NCBI GenBank assembly: GCA_045614225.1
Contig: JAZLCO010000021.1
Span: forward strand, 1-64,000
Direction of reading: 5' to 3'
DNA: 64,000 bases
From: UBA9715 sp045614225
Lineage (GTDB): Bacteria > Actinomycetota > Coriobacteriia > Coriobacteriales > Eggerthellaceae
Shown: piece by piece, positions 1-9,047 of the stretch
Numbering within the stretch: position 1 is the first letter of the stretch
Layout of the letters: every line of letters starts with the position of its first letter
Notes under the pieces: model-generated
What the model saw: only the letters and a program-made list of their open reading frames with translations
Told to the model about the DNA's origin: nothing
Database searches by the model: none
Made by a program: the position numbers and the translations under genes

Positions 1-84
1 TGCGTTGTCGAGCAGGTGCGCGAGGGCAACGAAGACGTGGTCGACGAGGCCATGGACCTCATCAGGAAGTTCGGGAGCCGATAG
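1..84 (+). CDS. CsoR-like metal-sensing repressor, C-terminal end (partial)
   Basis: Only the last 27 codons are in the window, open at the left edge and ending at TAG 82-84. The peptide starts at a Cys followed by Val-Val-Glu and continues into an acidic helix (EGNEDVVDEAMDLIRKF). This resembles the final helix of CsoR/RcnR-family (DUF156) repressors, where a Cys at this point is a copper ligand. It directly abuts copA (stop and start read TAGATG), so a copper-responsive autoregulated operon is likely. Identification rests on a short segment plus context. Confidence 0.55.
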   Translation, partial: CVVEQVREGNEDVVDEAMDLIRKFGSR

Positions 85-2394
85 ATGGCAACGCAACGGT
101 TCGATGTCACGGGCATGACGTGCGCCGCCTGCTCAGCGCGCGTTGAAAAAGCGACCTCCGAAGTTGCCGGCGTGGAAAAGGCGGTCGTCAACCTACTGAA
201 GAACAGCATGGACGTCACGTATGATGGCAGTCCTGAAACGCTCTCGGCCATCAGCGAGGCGGTCGACAAGGCTGGTTATGGGGCGATGCCCCGCGTAGAA
301 GCCTCTGCTGCTGTGGTGGGTGCGACAGCTCCTATGGTTAAACCCGAGAACACTGCTGCTAAAGAGGCCAAGACGGTGCGAATGCGTCTCATCGTCAGCT
401 TCATCTTCGCGATTCCGCTGTTCTACCTCGACATGGGGCACATGTGGGGTTGGCCGCTGCCAGCCTGTTTCCTCGGTCTCGAAAACTCGATGACGCTTGG
501 GCTTACGCAACTTTTGCTAACCTTGCCCATCGTGTTCGTGAACTTCAAGTTCTTCCGCAACGGTTTCAAGGGCCTTGCGCATCGTGCACCCAACATGGAC
601 ACGCTTGTCGCGCTCGGAGCCACTGCGTCAATGGTTTATAGCATCGCTCAGCTCTACCATGTGGGCATCGCGCTTGGGGCGGGCGAGTTGCATGAAGCAC
701 ATATGGCAGCCATGGATCTGTATTTCGAGGGCGCGGGTATGATTCTCACGCTCATCACGCTTGGAAAATACTTCGAAGCACGTTCGAAGGGCCGCACAAC
801 AGACGCCATCACAGCGCTTATGGACCTTGCGCCCAAGACAGCCATGCTGATCGCTGACGACGGCACCGAGCAAGAGGTTCCTATCGAGCGTGTACAAGTA
901 GGAGACGTACTCTCAGTTCGCGCCGGCCAGAGCGTGCCCGTCGATGGCATCGTGCTCGAAGGGAACGGGGTCATCGACGAATCGGCGCTCACGGGGGAGA
1001 GCGTGCCGGTGGACAAGGTTGCGGGCGACGAAGTCACAGGTGCGACAGTCAGCACTGCTGGCTACTTCAAGATGCGCGCCGTGCGCGTGGGCAACGATAC
1101 TGCGCTCGCGCATATCATTCAACTCGTTGACGATGCAACGAGTTCGAAAGCGCCTATCGAACGCTTGGCCGACCGTATAAGTGGCGTGTTCGTGCCTGTG
1201 GTCATAGCAATAGCGGTTGTTGTTTTCGTCATCTGGCTTGTCGTTTCGGGCATGGACATCTCCAAAGCCGTTGTGCATGGCATCTCCGTGCTCGTCATCA
1301 GCTGCCCGTGTGCGCTCGGGCTTGCGACTCCAACAGCTATCATGGTCGGAACTGGCCGTGGTGCCAAGCAGGGTATTCTCATCAAGAGTGCCGAAGCGCT
1401 CGAGAATGCGCACAACATCGCGACCGTGGTGCTCGATAAGACGGGCACCATCACAAAGGGCATGCCTGAAGTCACCGATGTTATTGCGGCGGAAGGAATC
1501 GAAGAGGGCGATTTGCTCATGTTGGCATACGGGCTCGAAAAGAAAAGCGAGCATCCGCTGGCACGAGCGATTTGCGATTATGCCAAAGAGCAAAAGAGCG
1601 ACCAGCTGCCCGTAAAGGACTTCCGTCAAATCGCGGGTCGAGGCCTGACGGGTGTGACAGAAGGTGCCGAAGCACTCGGCGGCAATTCAGCCATGATGCA
1701 CGAGGCGGGAATCGACCTAGGCGTTCTCGAATCGAAAGCTGAAGAATTGGCTCAGCAAGGTAAAACGCCGCTGTTCTTCGCATGGGGCGGTCAGCTGCTC
1801 GGCATGATTGCCATCGCGGATCAGGTGAAACCCACAAGCGAACAAGCTGTGCGTGAAATGAAAGCGCTTGGCGTGCGCACGGTCATGTTGACCGGCGACA
1901 ACGAGCGCACGGCTGCAGCCGTCCAACGGCAGGTGGGTGTCGATCAGGTGGTCGCTGGCGTGCTCCCCGACGGTAAAGATGCTCAGATTCAGCTGCTGGC
2001 CCGTGATGGCAAGGTCGCAATGGTGGGCGATGGCGTGAACGACGCGCCTGCTCTTGCGCGTGCCGATGTGGGCATCGCCATCGGCGCGGGCACCGACGTT
2101 GCAATCGAAAGCGCTGACATGGTGCTCGTGCGCAACGACCTTATGGACGTGGCGGCTGGCATACAGCTCTCACGCGCGACGATGCGCAACATCAAACAGA
2201 ACCTGTTCTGGGCGCTGTTCTACAATGTGATCTGCATTCCCGTGGCAGCGGGCGTGCTCACGCCTCTTGGCATTACGCTGACGCCCGATATCGCCGCTGC
2301 TGCCATGAGCTGTAGCAGTATCTTCGTGGTCACCAACGCTTTACGCTTGCGTGCTTGGAAACCGAAATGGTCAACTGAAAACAACAATGCGTAG
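85..2394 (+). CDS. copA: Copper-exporting P1B-type ATPase CopA
   Basis: 769-aa heavy-metal P-type ATPase that would pump Cu(I) out of the cytoplasm with ATP. One N-terminal HMA domain carries the metal site MTCAAC at residues 11-16. Membrane segments follow from about residue 97, then the actuator TGES loop, the intramembrane metal motif CPC at 407-409, the phosphorylation site D451 in DKTGT, and the hinge GDGVND at 648-653. The CPC plus GDGVND pattern is that of the Cu(I)/Ag(I) subgroup. The start immediately follows the stop of the repressor fragment, implying translational coupling. The next gene encodes a small HMA protein, as is common for copper operons. Confidence 0.95.
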   Translation: MATQRFDVTGMTCAACSARVEKATSEVAGVEKAVVNLLKNSMDVTYDGSPETLSAISEAVDKAGYGAMPRVEASAAVVGATAPMVKPENTAAKEAKTVRMRLIVSFIFAIPLFYLDMGHMWGWPLPACFLGLENSMTLGLTQLLLTLPIVFVNFKFFRNGFKGLAHRAPNMDTLVALGATASMVYSIAQLYHVGIALGAGELHEAHMAAMDLYFEGAGMILTLITLGKYFEARSKGRTTDAITALMDLAPKTAMLIADDGTEQEVPIERVQVGDVLSVRAGQSVPVDGIVLEGNGVIDESALTGESVPVDKVAGDEVTGATVSTAGYFKMRAVRVGNDTALAHIIQLVDDATSSKAPIERLADRISGVFVPVVIAIAVVVFVIWLVVSGMDISKAVVHGISVLVISCPCALGLATPTAIMVGTGRGAKQGILIKSAEALENAHNIATVVLDKTGTITKGMPEVTDVIAAEGIEEGDLLMLAYGLEKKSEHPLARAICDYAKEQKSDQLPVKDFRQIAGRGLTGVTEGAEALGGNSAMMHEAGIDLGVLESKAEELAQQGKTPLFFAWGGQLLGMIAIADQVKPTSEQAVREMKALGVRTVMLTGDNERTAAAVQRQVGVDQVVAGVLPDGKDAQIQLLARDGKVAMVGDGVNDAPALARADVGIAIGAGTDVAIESADMVLVRNDLMDVAAGIQLSRATMRNIKQNLFWALFYNVICIPVAAGVLTPLGITLTPDIAAAAMSCSSIFVVTNALRLRAWKPKWSTENNNA

Positions 2395-2445
2395 GGGCAA
2401 TCCCGCCATTGAAAACACTTGCGGCGAATGAGGAAAGGAAAACCG

Positions 2446-2673
2446 ATGAGCCTGTTCAGTAAAAAGGAAACCGTGAAACTCGATGTTACAGGTATGCACT
2501 GTGAGAAGTGCGTCGCACGCGTGAAAGAAGCGCTCGAAAACGTCGAGGGTGTGACCAGTGCTGAGGTGAGCCTTGAGGAAAACGCTGCGACAGTCGAAGG
2601 TCACGGGTTTGCTTCCGATTCGCTCGTTGATGCAATCGTCGAAGTCGGATTCGAAGCGTCGGTGGCCGAATAA
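2446..2673 (+). CDS. Small heavy-metal-associated (CopZ-like) protein
   Basis: 75-aa single HMA domain, a likely cytoplasmic copper chaperone that hands Cu(I) to CopA. The metal-binding loop reads GMHCEKC near residue 17, and the rest fits the ferredoxin-like HMA fold through FASDSLVDAIVEVGF. The ATG at 2446 is chosen because AGGAAAGGAAAACC precedes it. An in-frame TTG at 2419 and ATG at 2428 would add only nine basic residues lacking homology. It lies 51 bp after copA, before a strong inverted repeat. Confidence 0.85.
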   Translation: MSLFSKKETVKLDVTGMHCEKCVARVKEALENVEGVTSAEVSLEENAATVEGHGFASDSLVDAIVEVGFEASVAE

Positions 2674-2693
2674 GCGCAAGCGCAAATCGATTG

Positions 2694-2732
2694 AACAGCG
2701 AGGCGGACCCTTTGTGGCCACGCCTCGCTGTT
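2694..2732 (+). terminator. Hairpin closing the copper operon
   Basis: A perfect 12-bp inverted repeat (AACAGCGAGGCG and its complement, 15-nt loop) lies 20 bp after the small HMA gene. It has no T tract, so it may be a weak or factor-assisted terminator or an mRNA-stabilising hairpin. Confidence 0.5.
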
Positions 2733-2777
2733 GCATGCTCACTGAATGTAGACGATTTCGGTCGACCGCACGGCTGA

Positions 2778-3713
2778 GGCTATTTCTGGTTCTATTGTGC
2801 AGCGAAACTTGCATTGGCCGTGCCGTTTGGCTTGCTCTACACGCTTGGATATTCGTTACCGCGTCTCGCTCGCGATGATGAGACGCGCGCCCTGGCGAGA
2901 GAAGGTGCGGTGAGGACAGAGACGTCTGCTGCAGCGCTCGGAACAGTTCTCGGTGGCTATGCAGCGACCGGACTTGGCAACGTATGGGTGTATGCAATTG
3001 TTGCGATAGCATGCTTACCCATTATTTTGATTGGATTGAACCTGTTGCCCCGAGGTATGCATCCCTTCGAAGAGCTCGTGCAATCCGATCACGTCGATGG
3101 ACTTGTTCGCGATTTCGTGCGGAAACCCGCTGCCATAGCTATTGCCCTTTTCGTCGTCCTCCCTGTGACGGTGGCAGCAGGCTACGCGTCGTTCCTCTTC
3201 CCGATTTACTCGGATAATCTTGGTTTGCTGAAATCGGACATCAACAATATCTATGTGCTTGGACAACTGATCGTGTACGTGTGCATCGATTCGATTCTGG
3301 GGGCAGAGCGGCATCGCGGAGCGCACCGGCTCGTCACCATGTCCGTTATCCTGCTCGGGGTTGTGCTTGCGCTGTTTGCCATCAACACGACGTTCCTGTG
3401 GTCTGCGGCAGTTGTCGTAATCGTTGCTTTGCTGTGCAAGAGTGCTGAGAGTTGGAAGCCGCTATGGATTAGAGCTGCGTTGGATGCTGGGGTGCCCGTC
3501 GGCCGATCCGTCGGCACCCTGTTCACCACACGCAATTTGATGCTCATCGCTCAACCGTTCATTCTCGGTGCCCTGCTGGGCGCTTCGGAAGGCTTGGCTG
3601 TCATCGTGATCGGGGTGTTCTGTCTGGTTTGCGCTGGGCTGTTCTACCTAATGACCCGTGGTACGGTGTTGACGGAGAACGAAACGGAGCGCTCTGCCGA
3701 AGACCTTGCTTGA
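2778..3713 (+). pseudogene. 5'-truncated multi-pass membrane (transporter-like) protein remnant
   Basis: The reading frame opens right after an in-frame TGA at 2775-2777 and already reads as a membrane helix (GYFWFYCAAKLALAVPFGLL). No start codon with a ribosome site precedes it; the first usable start is TTG 2814. About 300 residues form at least seven hydrophobic segments with an internal cytoplasmic loop, resembling the later half of a major-facilitator-type transporter. The N-terminal half is absent and the junction sits next to the copper-operon hairpin, so it is most simply a deletion remnant. Whether a shorter product from 2814 is made is unknown. Confidence 0.55.
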
Positions 3714-3791
3714 TGTTAGCGGAGGTCCGAATAGTACAGTACAATACTTCGACAGAATCGCTTTATTTGATGCATGTCAGAAGGAGAGGAT

Positions 3792-4259
3792 ATGGCAAAC
3801 GCAGCGAAACCCGTCATCGGAATCATAATGGGCTCGACGTCGGACATGCCGACTATGGAAGCATGCATGGCCCAGCTCGACGAGTTCGGTGTTCCATATG
3901 AGGTGAAAATCGCGAGCGCACATCGTAAGCCCGCCGAAGTGCATGATTGGGCGACAAGCGCTCATGAGCGCGGCATCAAGGTCATCATTGCGGCCGCCGG
4001 TAAGGCAGCACATCTCGGCGGTGTCGTGGCTGCGTACACGCCATGCCCCGTTATCTGCGTGCCGATGAAGACGAGCGATCTTGGTGGTCTTGACTCGCTG
4101 TTGTCGATGGTTCAGATGCCCAGTGGCGTGCCTGTTGCGTGCGTTGCCATCAACGGTGCGAAGAACGCGGCTATTTTGGCCGTGCAAATGCTCGGCACGG
4201 GCGACGAGGAGGCCCGTCAGAAGATAGTCGACTTCAAGGCGGCCATGGCCGAAGCTTAG
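3792..4259 (+). CDS. purE: N5-carboxyaminoimidazole ribonucleotide mutase PurE
   Basis: 155-aa class I PurE, which converts N5-CAIR to CAIR in purine synthesis. Visible signatures are the phosphate loop GSTSDMPTM near residue 14, SAHRKP, AGKAAHLGGVVA, and the late motif INGAKNAA. Length matches the bacterial mutase. ATG 3792 is preferred over 3774 because AGAAGGAGAGG sits directly before it. No purK is adjacent; the downstream neighbour is the unrelated ior operon, 54 bp away. Confidence 0.93.
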   Translation: MANAAKPVIGIIMGSTSDMPTMEACMAQLDEFGVPYEVKIASAHRKPAEVHDWATSAHERGIKVIIAAAGKAAHLGGVVAAYTPCPVICVPMKTSDLGGLDSLLSMVQMPSGVPVACVAINGAKNAAILAVQMLGTGDEEARQKIVDFKAAMAEA

Positions 4260-4313
4260 CATCGAGCATGGGGCAGGGGGCAATCCCCTGTTCCATTTTT
4301 AGGAAGGGGTTTC

Positions 4314-7055
4314 ATGACAAAGAAACTGCTGATGGGAAACGAGGCGATGGCGCATGCCGCCCTTGAGGCGGGCGTTCGCGTCGTGGCGGGTTACCCCGGC
4401 ACCCCATCATCTGAAATCGTCGAGACCGTTGCGAAACTGCATGCGTCAGGCGCTGCGCATGGCGTGCATGTGGAATGGTCGACGAACGAGAAAGTGGCAC
4501 TTGAGGTCTTGTTCGGCGCTTCGCTCGCAGGCGCCCGCGGTTTGTTCACGTGCAAGCAAATGGGTCTCAACGTCGCAAGCGATGCGCTCATGAGCTTGAA
4601 CTACGTGAGCGTGCGCGGAGGTCTCGTGCTGGTCGTCGCCGACGATCCGGGTCCCATTTCGTCCCAAACCGAACAGGACACGCGCAGGTTCGCGTCGTTC
4701 GCCAAAGTGCCGGTGCTCGATCCTGCCACGCCCGAGCAGGCGTTCGACATGATCAAGGTCGCATTCGAGCTGTCCGAACGCTATCACACGCCCGTCATCG
4801 TCCGCCCGACCACGCGCGTCGATCATGCTTCCGCATTCTTCGACGTCGAAGACGAGACGCATGCGATCGAGGTGCCCGAAGACGGATTCGAACGTGACGT
4901 TTCGAAATGGGTCATCTTCCCTCGACGCGCTTACCAAGCGCACGGCGAAATCAACGAGCGTCTCACAGACATTGCGCACGATTATGCGAACGACGAGGCT
5001 TTCAAGGCGTTCAATCAAATCGAAGGTTCCTCCGAAGCTGTTTACGGCATCATCGCAGGCGGCATAAGCGCAGCTTATGCTCGCGAAGCGCTTCGCATGG
5101 TCGAAGCGCGCGCGGCCGAAGCAGGTTGTGATGCGCCGCTTTACAAGTTCATGCAAGTGGGTACTCCGTACCCATTCCCCGAACAGGCCGTGTTCGAGTT
5201 CATGACCGGATTGAGCGATATTCTGGTCTTCGAAGAGCTCGACTATGTCATCGAGGACGAGCTAGCAAAACTCGCCGGTCGTGCTCATATGTCCGTCAAC
5301 ATCCACGGCAAGCTTACGAACGAAGTGAAGAGGCGCGGCGAGAACGACGTCGACGACATCGCCATGCGCATCGAGAAGTTCCTTGGGCTGGCTGGACGCA
5401 TGCGCCGCTATCGTTTCGAGATGCGCAGGCGCGACGACTACGTGGCTCCTGTCAGCTACGAGGACGAGCTGCCCGTACGTCCTCCCGTGCTGTGTCCTGG
5501 CTGCCCTCACAGGGGTAGCTTCTATGCCATCAAGCAGGCGCTCGGCAAAACGCCGGCCGTAATGTGCGGTGACATCGGCTGCTACACGCTCGGCAACGCC
5601 AAGCCGCTCGAGGTGGTCGACACCTGCCTGTGCATGGGCGCCGGCATCACGATGGCGCAAGGACTCTCGACTGTCGACCCCGGCAAGAAGGCCATCGCCT
5701 ACGTTGGCGATTCTACTTTCTTCGCTAGCGGCATGACAGGGTTGGCCAATGCGGCGTACAACGGGCATGATGTCACGGTCATGGTTCTCGACAACGCGAC
5801 AACGGCTATGACAGGCACCCAGCCGCATCCTGGCACCGGCCAAACGCTCATGGGGCCGAAGAACACACCGCTTTCCATCGAGCGCGTGCTCAATGCAAAC
5901 GGTTTCAACCATGTTTACCATGCCAACCCGCTCGACAAGGACAGCTCGATCGTTGCTGTGAAAGCAGCCATCTCCTACGAGGGGCCCTCGGCTGTGATCT
6001 TCGAATCTCCGTGCATCCAGTTGTCAAAACCCGGTGAGCCCGTCGTGATCGATGTTGAGAAATGCACAGGCTGCAAGAAATGCATCACCTCGATCGGTTG
6101 TCCGGCCATCGGGTTTGACCCCAAGAGAGAAGGGCCGCGTTCGAAGGACAGGGGGCAGGCATTCATCGACCCAGCACTCTGCAACGGCTGCGACCTTTGC
6201 ACTCAGGTGTGTCCGACACATGCAATCGAGACCCCTCTTTCGCGCTCGGAGGGCAAGCGGAAGGGCATGGTCTCGACGCCTTCGATTGCGGGGCTCGATT
6301 CCGCTTCTATGCCGCAACCCCCTCAAGTACTTGATGTGCTGGAGTCGGCTGCCGCATCCGATGCGGCCAGGCGAGCCGAATCGGTTGAAGTCGTGAAAGA
6401 CGATCCGGTTGATTCGCTTGAAACCGTCGAGGAGGCCGTGGTCACCACCGATGATTCCGCCGTTGCCGAAGAAGCCGATGAACCGGCAAACGCCGAAGCT
6501 TATGAGGCTGAAGCGTCTGATGAAACCGAAGCCGAAGAAGAGGTTGTAGGCGACGAAGTTACGGTTGATGAAGCCGATGATGCTGAGGCCGATGGCGCTG
6601 AAGCCACAACAGATGAGGTTGAAGGCTTTGAGCCTGGCGATGGTGAGGCTGATGAAGTAGAACAGGTCGATGAGCTTGATCAGGTTGATGCAGCCGATGA
6701 ATTCGGCCAAATCGACGTGACCGACGAAGCTGAACAAGCCAATGATGCCACCAACGCCGACCCCATGGCGTTCTTACAGGATGAAGTTATTTGGGGCAGC
6801 TCAACCGACTGGAGTGCCGAGCCGGTGGAACCGAACGTGCAGATGGGCTACAAGCCCCTCAAGCTTGGCGAAGGGCATCTGATCAACACCGTCACGTTGC
6901 AGGACGAGCTCCGCGCATCGCGCGATGACCTTTCGTCGCGCATGTCTTCTGTTTTCGGGGGCTTTGGCAAAAAGAAGAAGAAAAAGAAGAAAGGCTCCGC
7001 TTCTGCTAATAAGGCCGGCAATAAATCGCAGAAGGAAGGAGGCCCCGATGCTTAA
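4314..7055 (+). CDS. iorA: Indolepyruvate ferredoxin oxidoreductase alpha subunit with long acidic extension
   Basis: 913-aa catalytic subunit that decarboxylates aryl pyruvates (from Trp, Phe, Tyr) to aryl-acetyl-CoA, reducing ferredoxin. N-terminal pyrimidine-binding and transketolase-like domains come first, then the TPP domain starting at CPGCPHRG (C394) with GDIGCYTLG, then two [4Fe-4S] motifs (CTGCKKC from C584 and CNGCDLCTQVCP from C623). Usual IorA proteins stop near 600-650 residues. Here a roughly 125-residue Asp/Glu/Ala-rich stretch (about 690-815) and a C-terminal run of eight lysines (about 886-893) follow. RBS AGGAAGGGG precedes the ATG. The 3' end overlaps iorB by 8 bp. Confidence 0.93.
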   Translation: MTKKLLMGNEAMAHAALEAGVRVVAGYPGTPSSEIVETVAKLHASGAAHGVHVEWSTNEKVALEVLFGASLAGARGLFTCKQMGLNVASDALMSLNYVSVRGGLVLVVADDPGPISSQTEQDTRRFASFAKVPVLDPATPEQAFDMIKVAFELSERYHTPVIVRPTTRVDHASAFFDVEDETHAIEVPEDGFERDVSKWVIFPRRAYQAHGEINERLTDIAHDYANDEAFKAFNQIEGSSEAVYGIIAGGISAAYAREALRMVEARAAEAGCDAPLYKFMQVGTPYPFPEQAVFEFMTGLSDILVFEELDYVIEDELAKLAGRAHMSVNIHGKLTNEVKRRGENDVDDIAMRIEKFLGLAGRMRRYRFEMRRRDDYVAPVSYEDELPVRPPVLCPGCPHRGSFYAIKQALGKTPAVMCGDIGCYTLGNAKPLEVVDTCLCMGAGITMAQGLSTVDPGKKAIAYVGDSTFFASGMTGLANAAYNGHDVTVMVLDNATTAMTGTQPHPGTGQTLMGPKNTPLSIERVLNANGFNHVYHANPLDKDSSIVAVKAAISYEGPSAVIFESPCIQLSKPGEPVVIDVEKCTGCKKCITSIGCPAIGFDPKREGPRSKDRGQAFIDPALCNGCDLCTQVCPTHAIETPLSRSEGKRKGMVSTPSIAGLDSASMPQPPQVLDVLESAAASDAARRAESVEVVKDDPVDSLETVEEAVVTTDDSAVAEEADEPANAEAYEAEASDETEAEEEVVGDEVTVDEADDAEADGAEATTDEVEGFEPGDGEADEVEQVDELDQVDAADEFGQIDVTDEAEQANDATNADPMAFLQDEVIWGSSTDWSAEPVEPNVQMGYKPLKLGEGHLINTVTLQDELRASRDDLSSRMSSVFGGFGKKKKKKKKGSASANKAGNKSQKEGGPDA

Positions 7056-7641
7056 CGTCATGCTGACCGGAGTGGGCGGGCAGGGCACCGTCCTCGCTGC
7101 AAAGGTGCTTGCCCAGGCTGCGCAGGAGAAAGGTTGGCACGTGCGCACCGCCGAGACAATCGGAATGGCGCAACGCGGCGGTTCGGTCGTTTCCCATGTG
7201 CGCATGGGAAACGATGGGGAAGAGGTGTTCTCGCCGCTCATTGCTGAAGAAACGGCTGATATGATCATTGCATTCGAGCCTGCTGAGGGCGCACGCGTGC
7301 TGCCGTTCCTGAGCAGTGACGGCGTACTCGTCACGGCGGAGACTGCGATTCAACCGGTAACAGCCGCTCTTGCCACCAACCCGTATCGTGGGTCTGATGT
7401 CATCGACCGCCTGTACGCCATGTTCGAAGTTGGGTCAAACCGTCTGGTTGTCGTTCCCGACGAGTGGGTGCTCGACCAGCTGGGCAACCGCAAGGCACTC
7501 AACACCGTTCTGCTCGCCAGCGCCATCGCAACTGGGCGCTTGCCGCTTTCGGTTGACGACCTGCGCGCTGCCATCAAGGCGTGTGTGAAACCGCAATTCG
7601 TCGATATGAATCTCGAGGCAATCGACATTGCCGTCGGGTAA
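7048..7641 (+). CDS. iorB: Indolepyruvate ferredoxin oxidoreductase beta subunit
   Basis: 197-aa gamma-type subunit of the 2-oxoacid:ferredoxin oxidoreductase family. The N-terminus GVGGQGTVLAAKVLA and the AETIGMAQRGGSVVSHVRMG segment are diagnostic of IorB. The start at 7048 is set by GAAGGAGG just upstream and gives an 8-bp overlap with iorA, so the two subunits are translationally coupled. It works with IorA as the electron-transferring partner in the cytoplasm. Confidence 0.93.
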   Translation: MLNVMLTGVGGQGTVLAAKVLAQAAQEKGWHVRTAETIGMAQRGGSVVSHVRMGNDGEEVFSPLIAEETADMIIAFEPAEGARVLPFLSSDGVLVTAETAIQPVTAALATNPYRGSDVIDRLYAMFEVGSNRLVVVPDEWVLDQLGNRKALNTVLLASAIATGRLPLSVDDLRAAIKACVKPQFVDMNLEAIDIAVG

Positions 7642-7679
7642 CATATATGCGCTATTAACGAAGGGGAAAGAAGATCATT

Positions 7680-8915
7680 ATGCAGATGCAACCCGCACAA
7701 TTAGAGGCAATTACCAAAGAGCTTGCTACGTTGAAAGAGCGCTCGCCGTTCTATGCGAAGCGCTTTGAAGGCATCGATCTGGGCGACATCAAGACCCAGG
7801 AAGATTTCGAGAAGTTGCCGTTCACTGATAAAGGTGATTTGCGTGAGGCTTATCCGCTTGGATTGGCTGCTGTTCCGCAAGAGAAGATCGTCCGCATCCA
7901 CTCCTCGTCGGGCACGACCGGCACGCCGGTCATCATCCCCTATACCAAGAAGGACGTCGAGGACTGGGCAATCCAGTTCGCACGTTGCTACGAATATGCG
8001 GGAGTGACTCCCGCCGACCGCGTGCAAATCACGCCGGGCTATGGTTTGTGGACGGCCGGCATCGGTTTCCAGGCCGGTTGCGAGCTCCTTGGCGCCATGG
8101 CCATCCCCATGGGTCCGGGCAACACCGAAAAGCAGCTGCAGTTCATGATCGACATGGAAAGCACCGTGTTCACGGCTACCGCGAGCTATGCTCTGCTGAT
8201 TGCCGAAGAAGTCGAGAAGCGTGGCATCAAGGACCAGATCAAGCTCAAGAAGCTCATTACGGGCTCCGAGCGCTCGGGCGAGAAGATTCGTCAGCGCATC
8301 ATCGACGGGCTTGGCGTCGAGTTCTACGACATTTACGGTCTCACCGAAGTTTACGGTCCCGGTATCGGCATCAACTGCCAATACGGCCATGGCATGCACG
8401 TGTGGAGCGACTACGTTTACCTCGAGATCATCGATCCGCAGACGGGCGAGGTCCTGCCCGATGGCGAATGGGGCGAGATCGTGCTGACCACGCTGCAAAA
8501 GGAAGGTGCTCCGCTCATTCGCTTCCGCACGCACGACTTGTCGCGCATCATCCCCGGCGAATGCGAGTGCGGCCACAACGAGCATCCGCGTCTCGACACG
8601 CTCACGGGTCGCTCCGACGACATGATGAAGATCCATGGCGTCAATGTGTTCCCAGCCCAAATCGAGGAAGTTCTCAAGGAGTTCCCCGAGTTGTCGAGCG
8701 AATATCAAATTCGCATCTCGCACCTGGACGGTCGCGACTGGATGCGCATCTACGTGGAGGCGAGCGGCTCGGTGGACTGGGCAAAGGCCTCGAAAGACGT
8801 CGCTGCACGTACGAAGAGCAAGATCGGTTTCACGCCGCTCGTAAAGATCGTCGAGCTCGGTTTCCTGCCGCGTAGCGAAAAGAAGACCAAGCGCGTCTTC
8901 GACGAGCGCGACTAG
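7680..8915 (+). CDS. paaK: Phenylacetate-CoA ligase family enzyme
   Basis: 411-aa ANL-superfamily adenylate-forming enzyme that joins aryl acids and CoA. The P-loop SSGTTGTP is at residues 76-83, with YGLTEVYGPG and the C-terminal hinge GRSDDMMKIHGVNVFP. Its place 38 bp after iorAB suggests it runs in the energy-yielding direction in fermenters, releasing arylacetate from the arylacetyl-CoA made by IorAB. That direction is inference from pathway context. RBS AAGGGGAAAG lies upstream; a second ATG two codons in is possible. Confidence 0.9.
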   Translation: MQMQPAQLEAITKELATLKERSPFYAKRFEGIDLGDIKTQEDFEKLPFTDKGDLREAYPLGLAAVPQEKIVRIHSSSGTTGTPVIIPYTKKDVEDWAIQFARCYEYAGVTPADRVQITPGYGLWTAGIGFQAGCELLGAMAIPMGPGNTEKQLQFMIDMESTVFTATASYALLIAEEVEKRGIKDQIKLKKLITGSERSGEKIRQRIIDGLGVEFYDIYGLTEVYGPGIGINCQYGHGMHVWSDYVYLEIIDPQTGEVLPDGEWGEIVLTTLQKEGAPLIRFRTHDLSRIIPGECECGHNEHPRLDTLTGRSDDMMKIHGVNVFPAQIEEVLKEFPELSSEYQIRISHLDGRDWMRIYVEASGSVDWAKASKDVAARTKSKIGFTPLVKIVELGFLPRSEKKTKRVFDERD

Positions 8916-8954
8916 AAGTTGTGCGTGGGCGGCATATCGCCCTCCGAAAAAGCT

Positions 8955-9034
8955 GTGGCACACCATTCCCAGGGAAGGGTGTGCCACTTTTCGTTTCTGC
9001 TTTTGGCACAGCGTTCCCAGGGAACGTTGTGCCA
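8955..9034. terminator. Two tandem palindromic hairpins between convergent genes
   Basis: Hairpin one spans 8955-8987 (GTGGCACACC...GGTGTGCCAC) and hairpin two 9004-9034 (TGGCACAGCG...). Both are centred on TTCCCAGGGAA, and the flanking stem bases differ but remain paired. They lie between paaK (+) and citrate synthase (-), so they can serve as bidirectional terminators. The paired design also resembles dispersed extragenic palindromes. Confidence 0.6.
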
Positions 9035-9047
9035 TTTCTCTGCTCTG

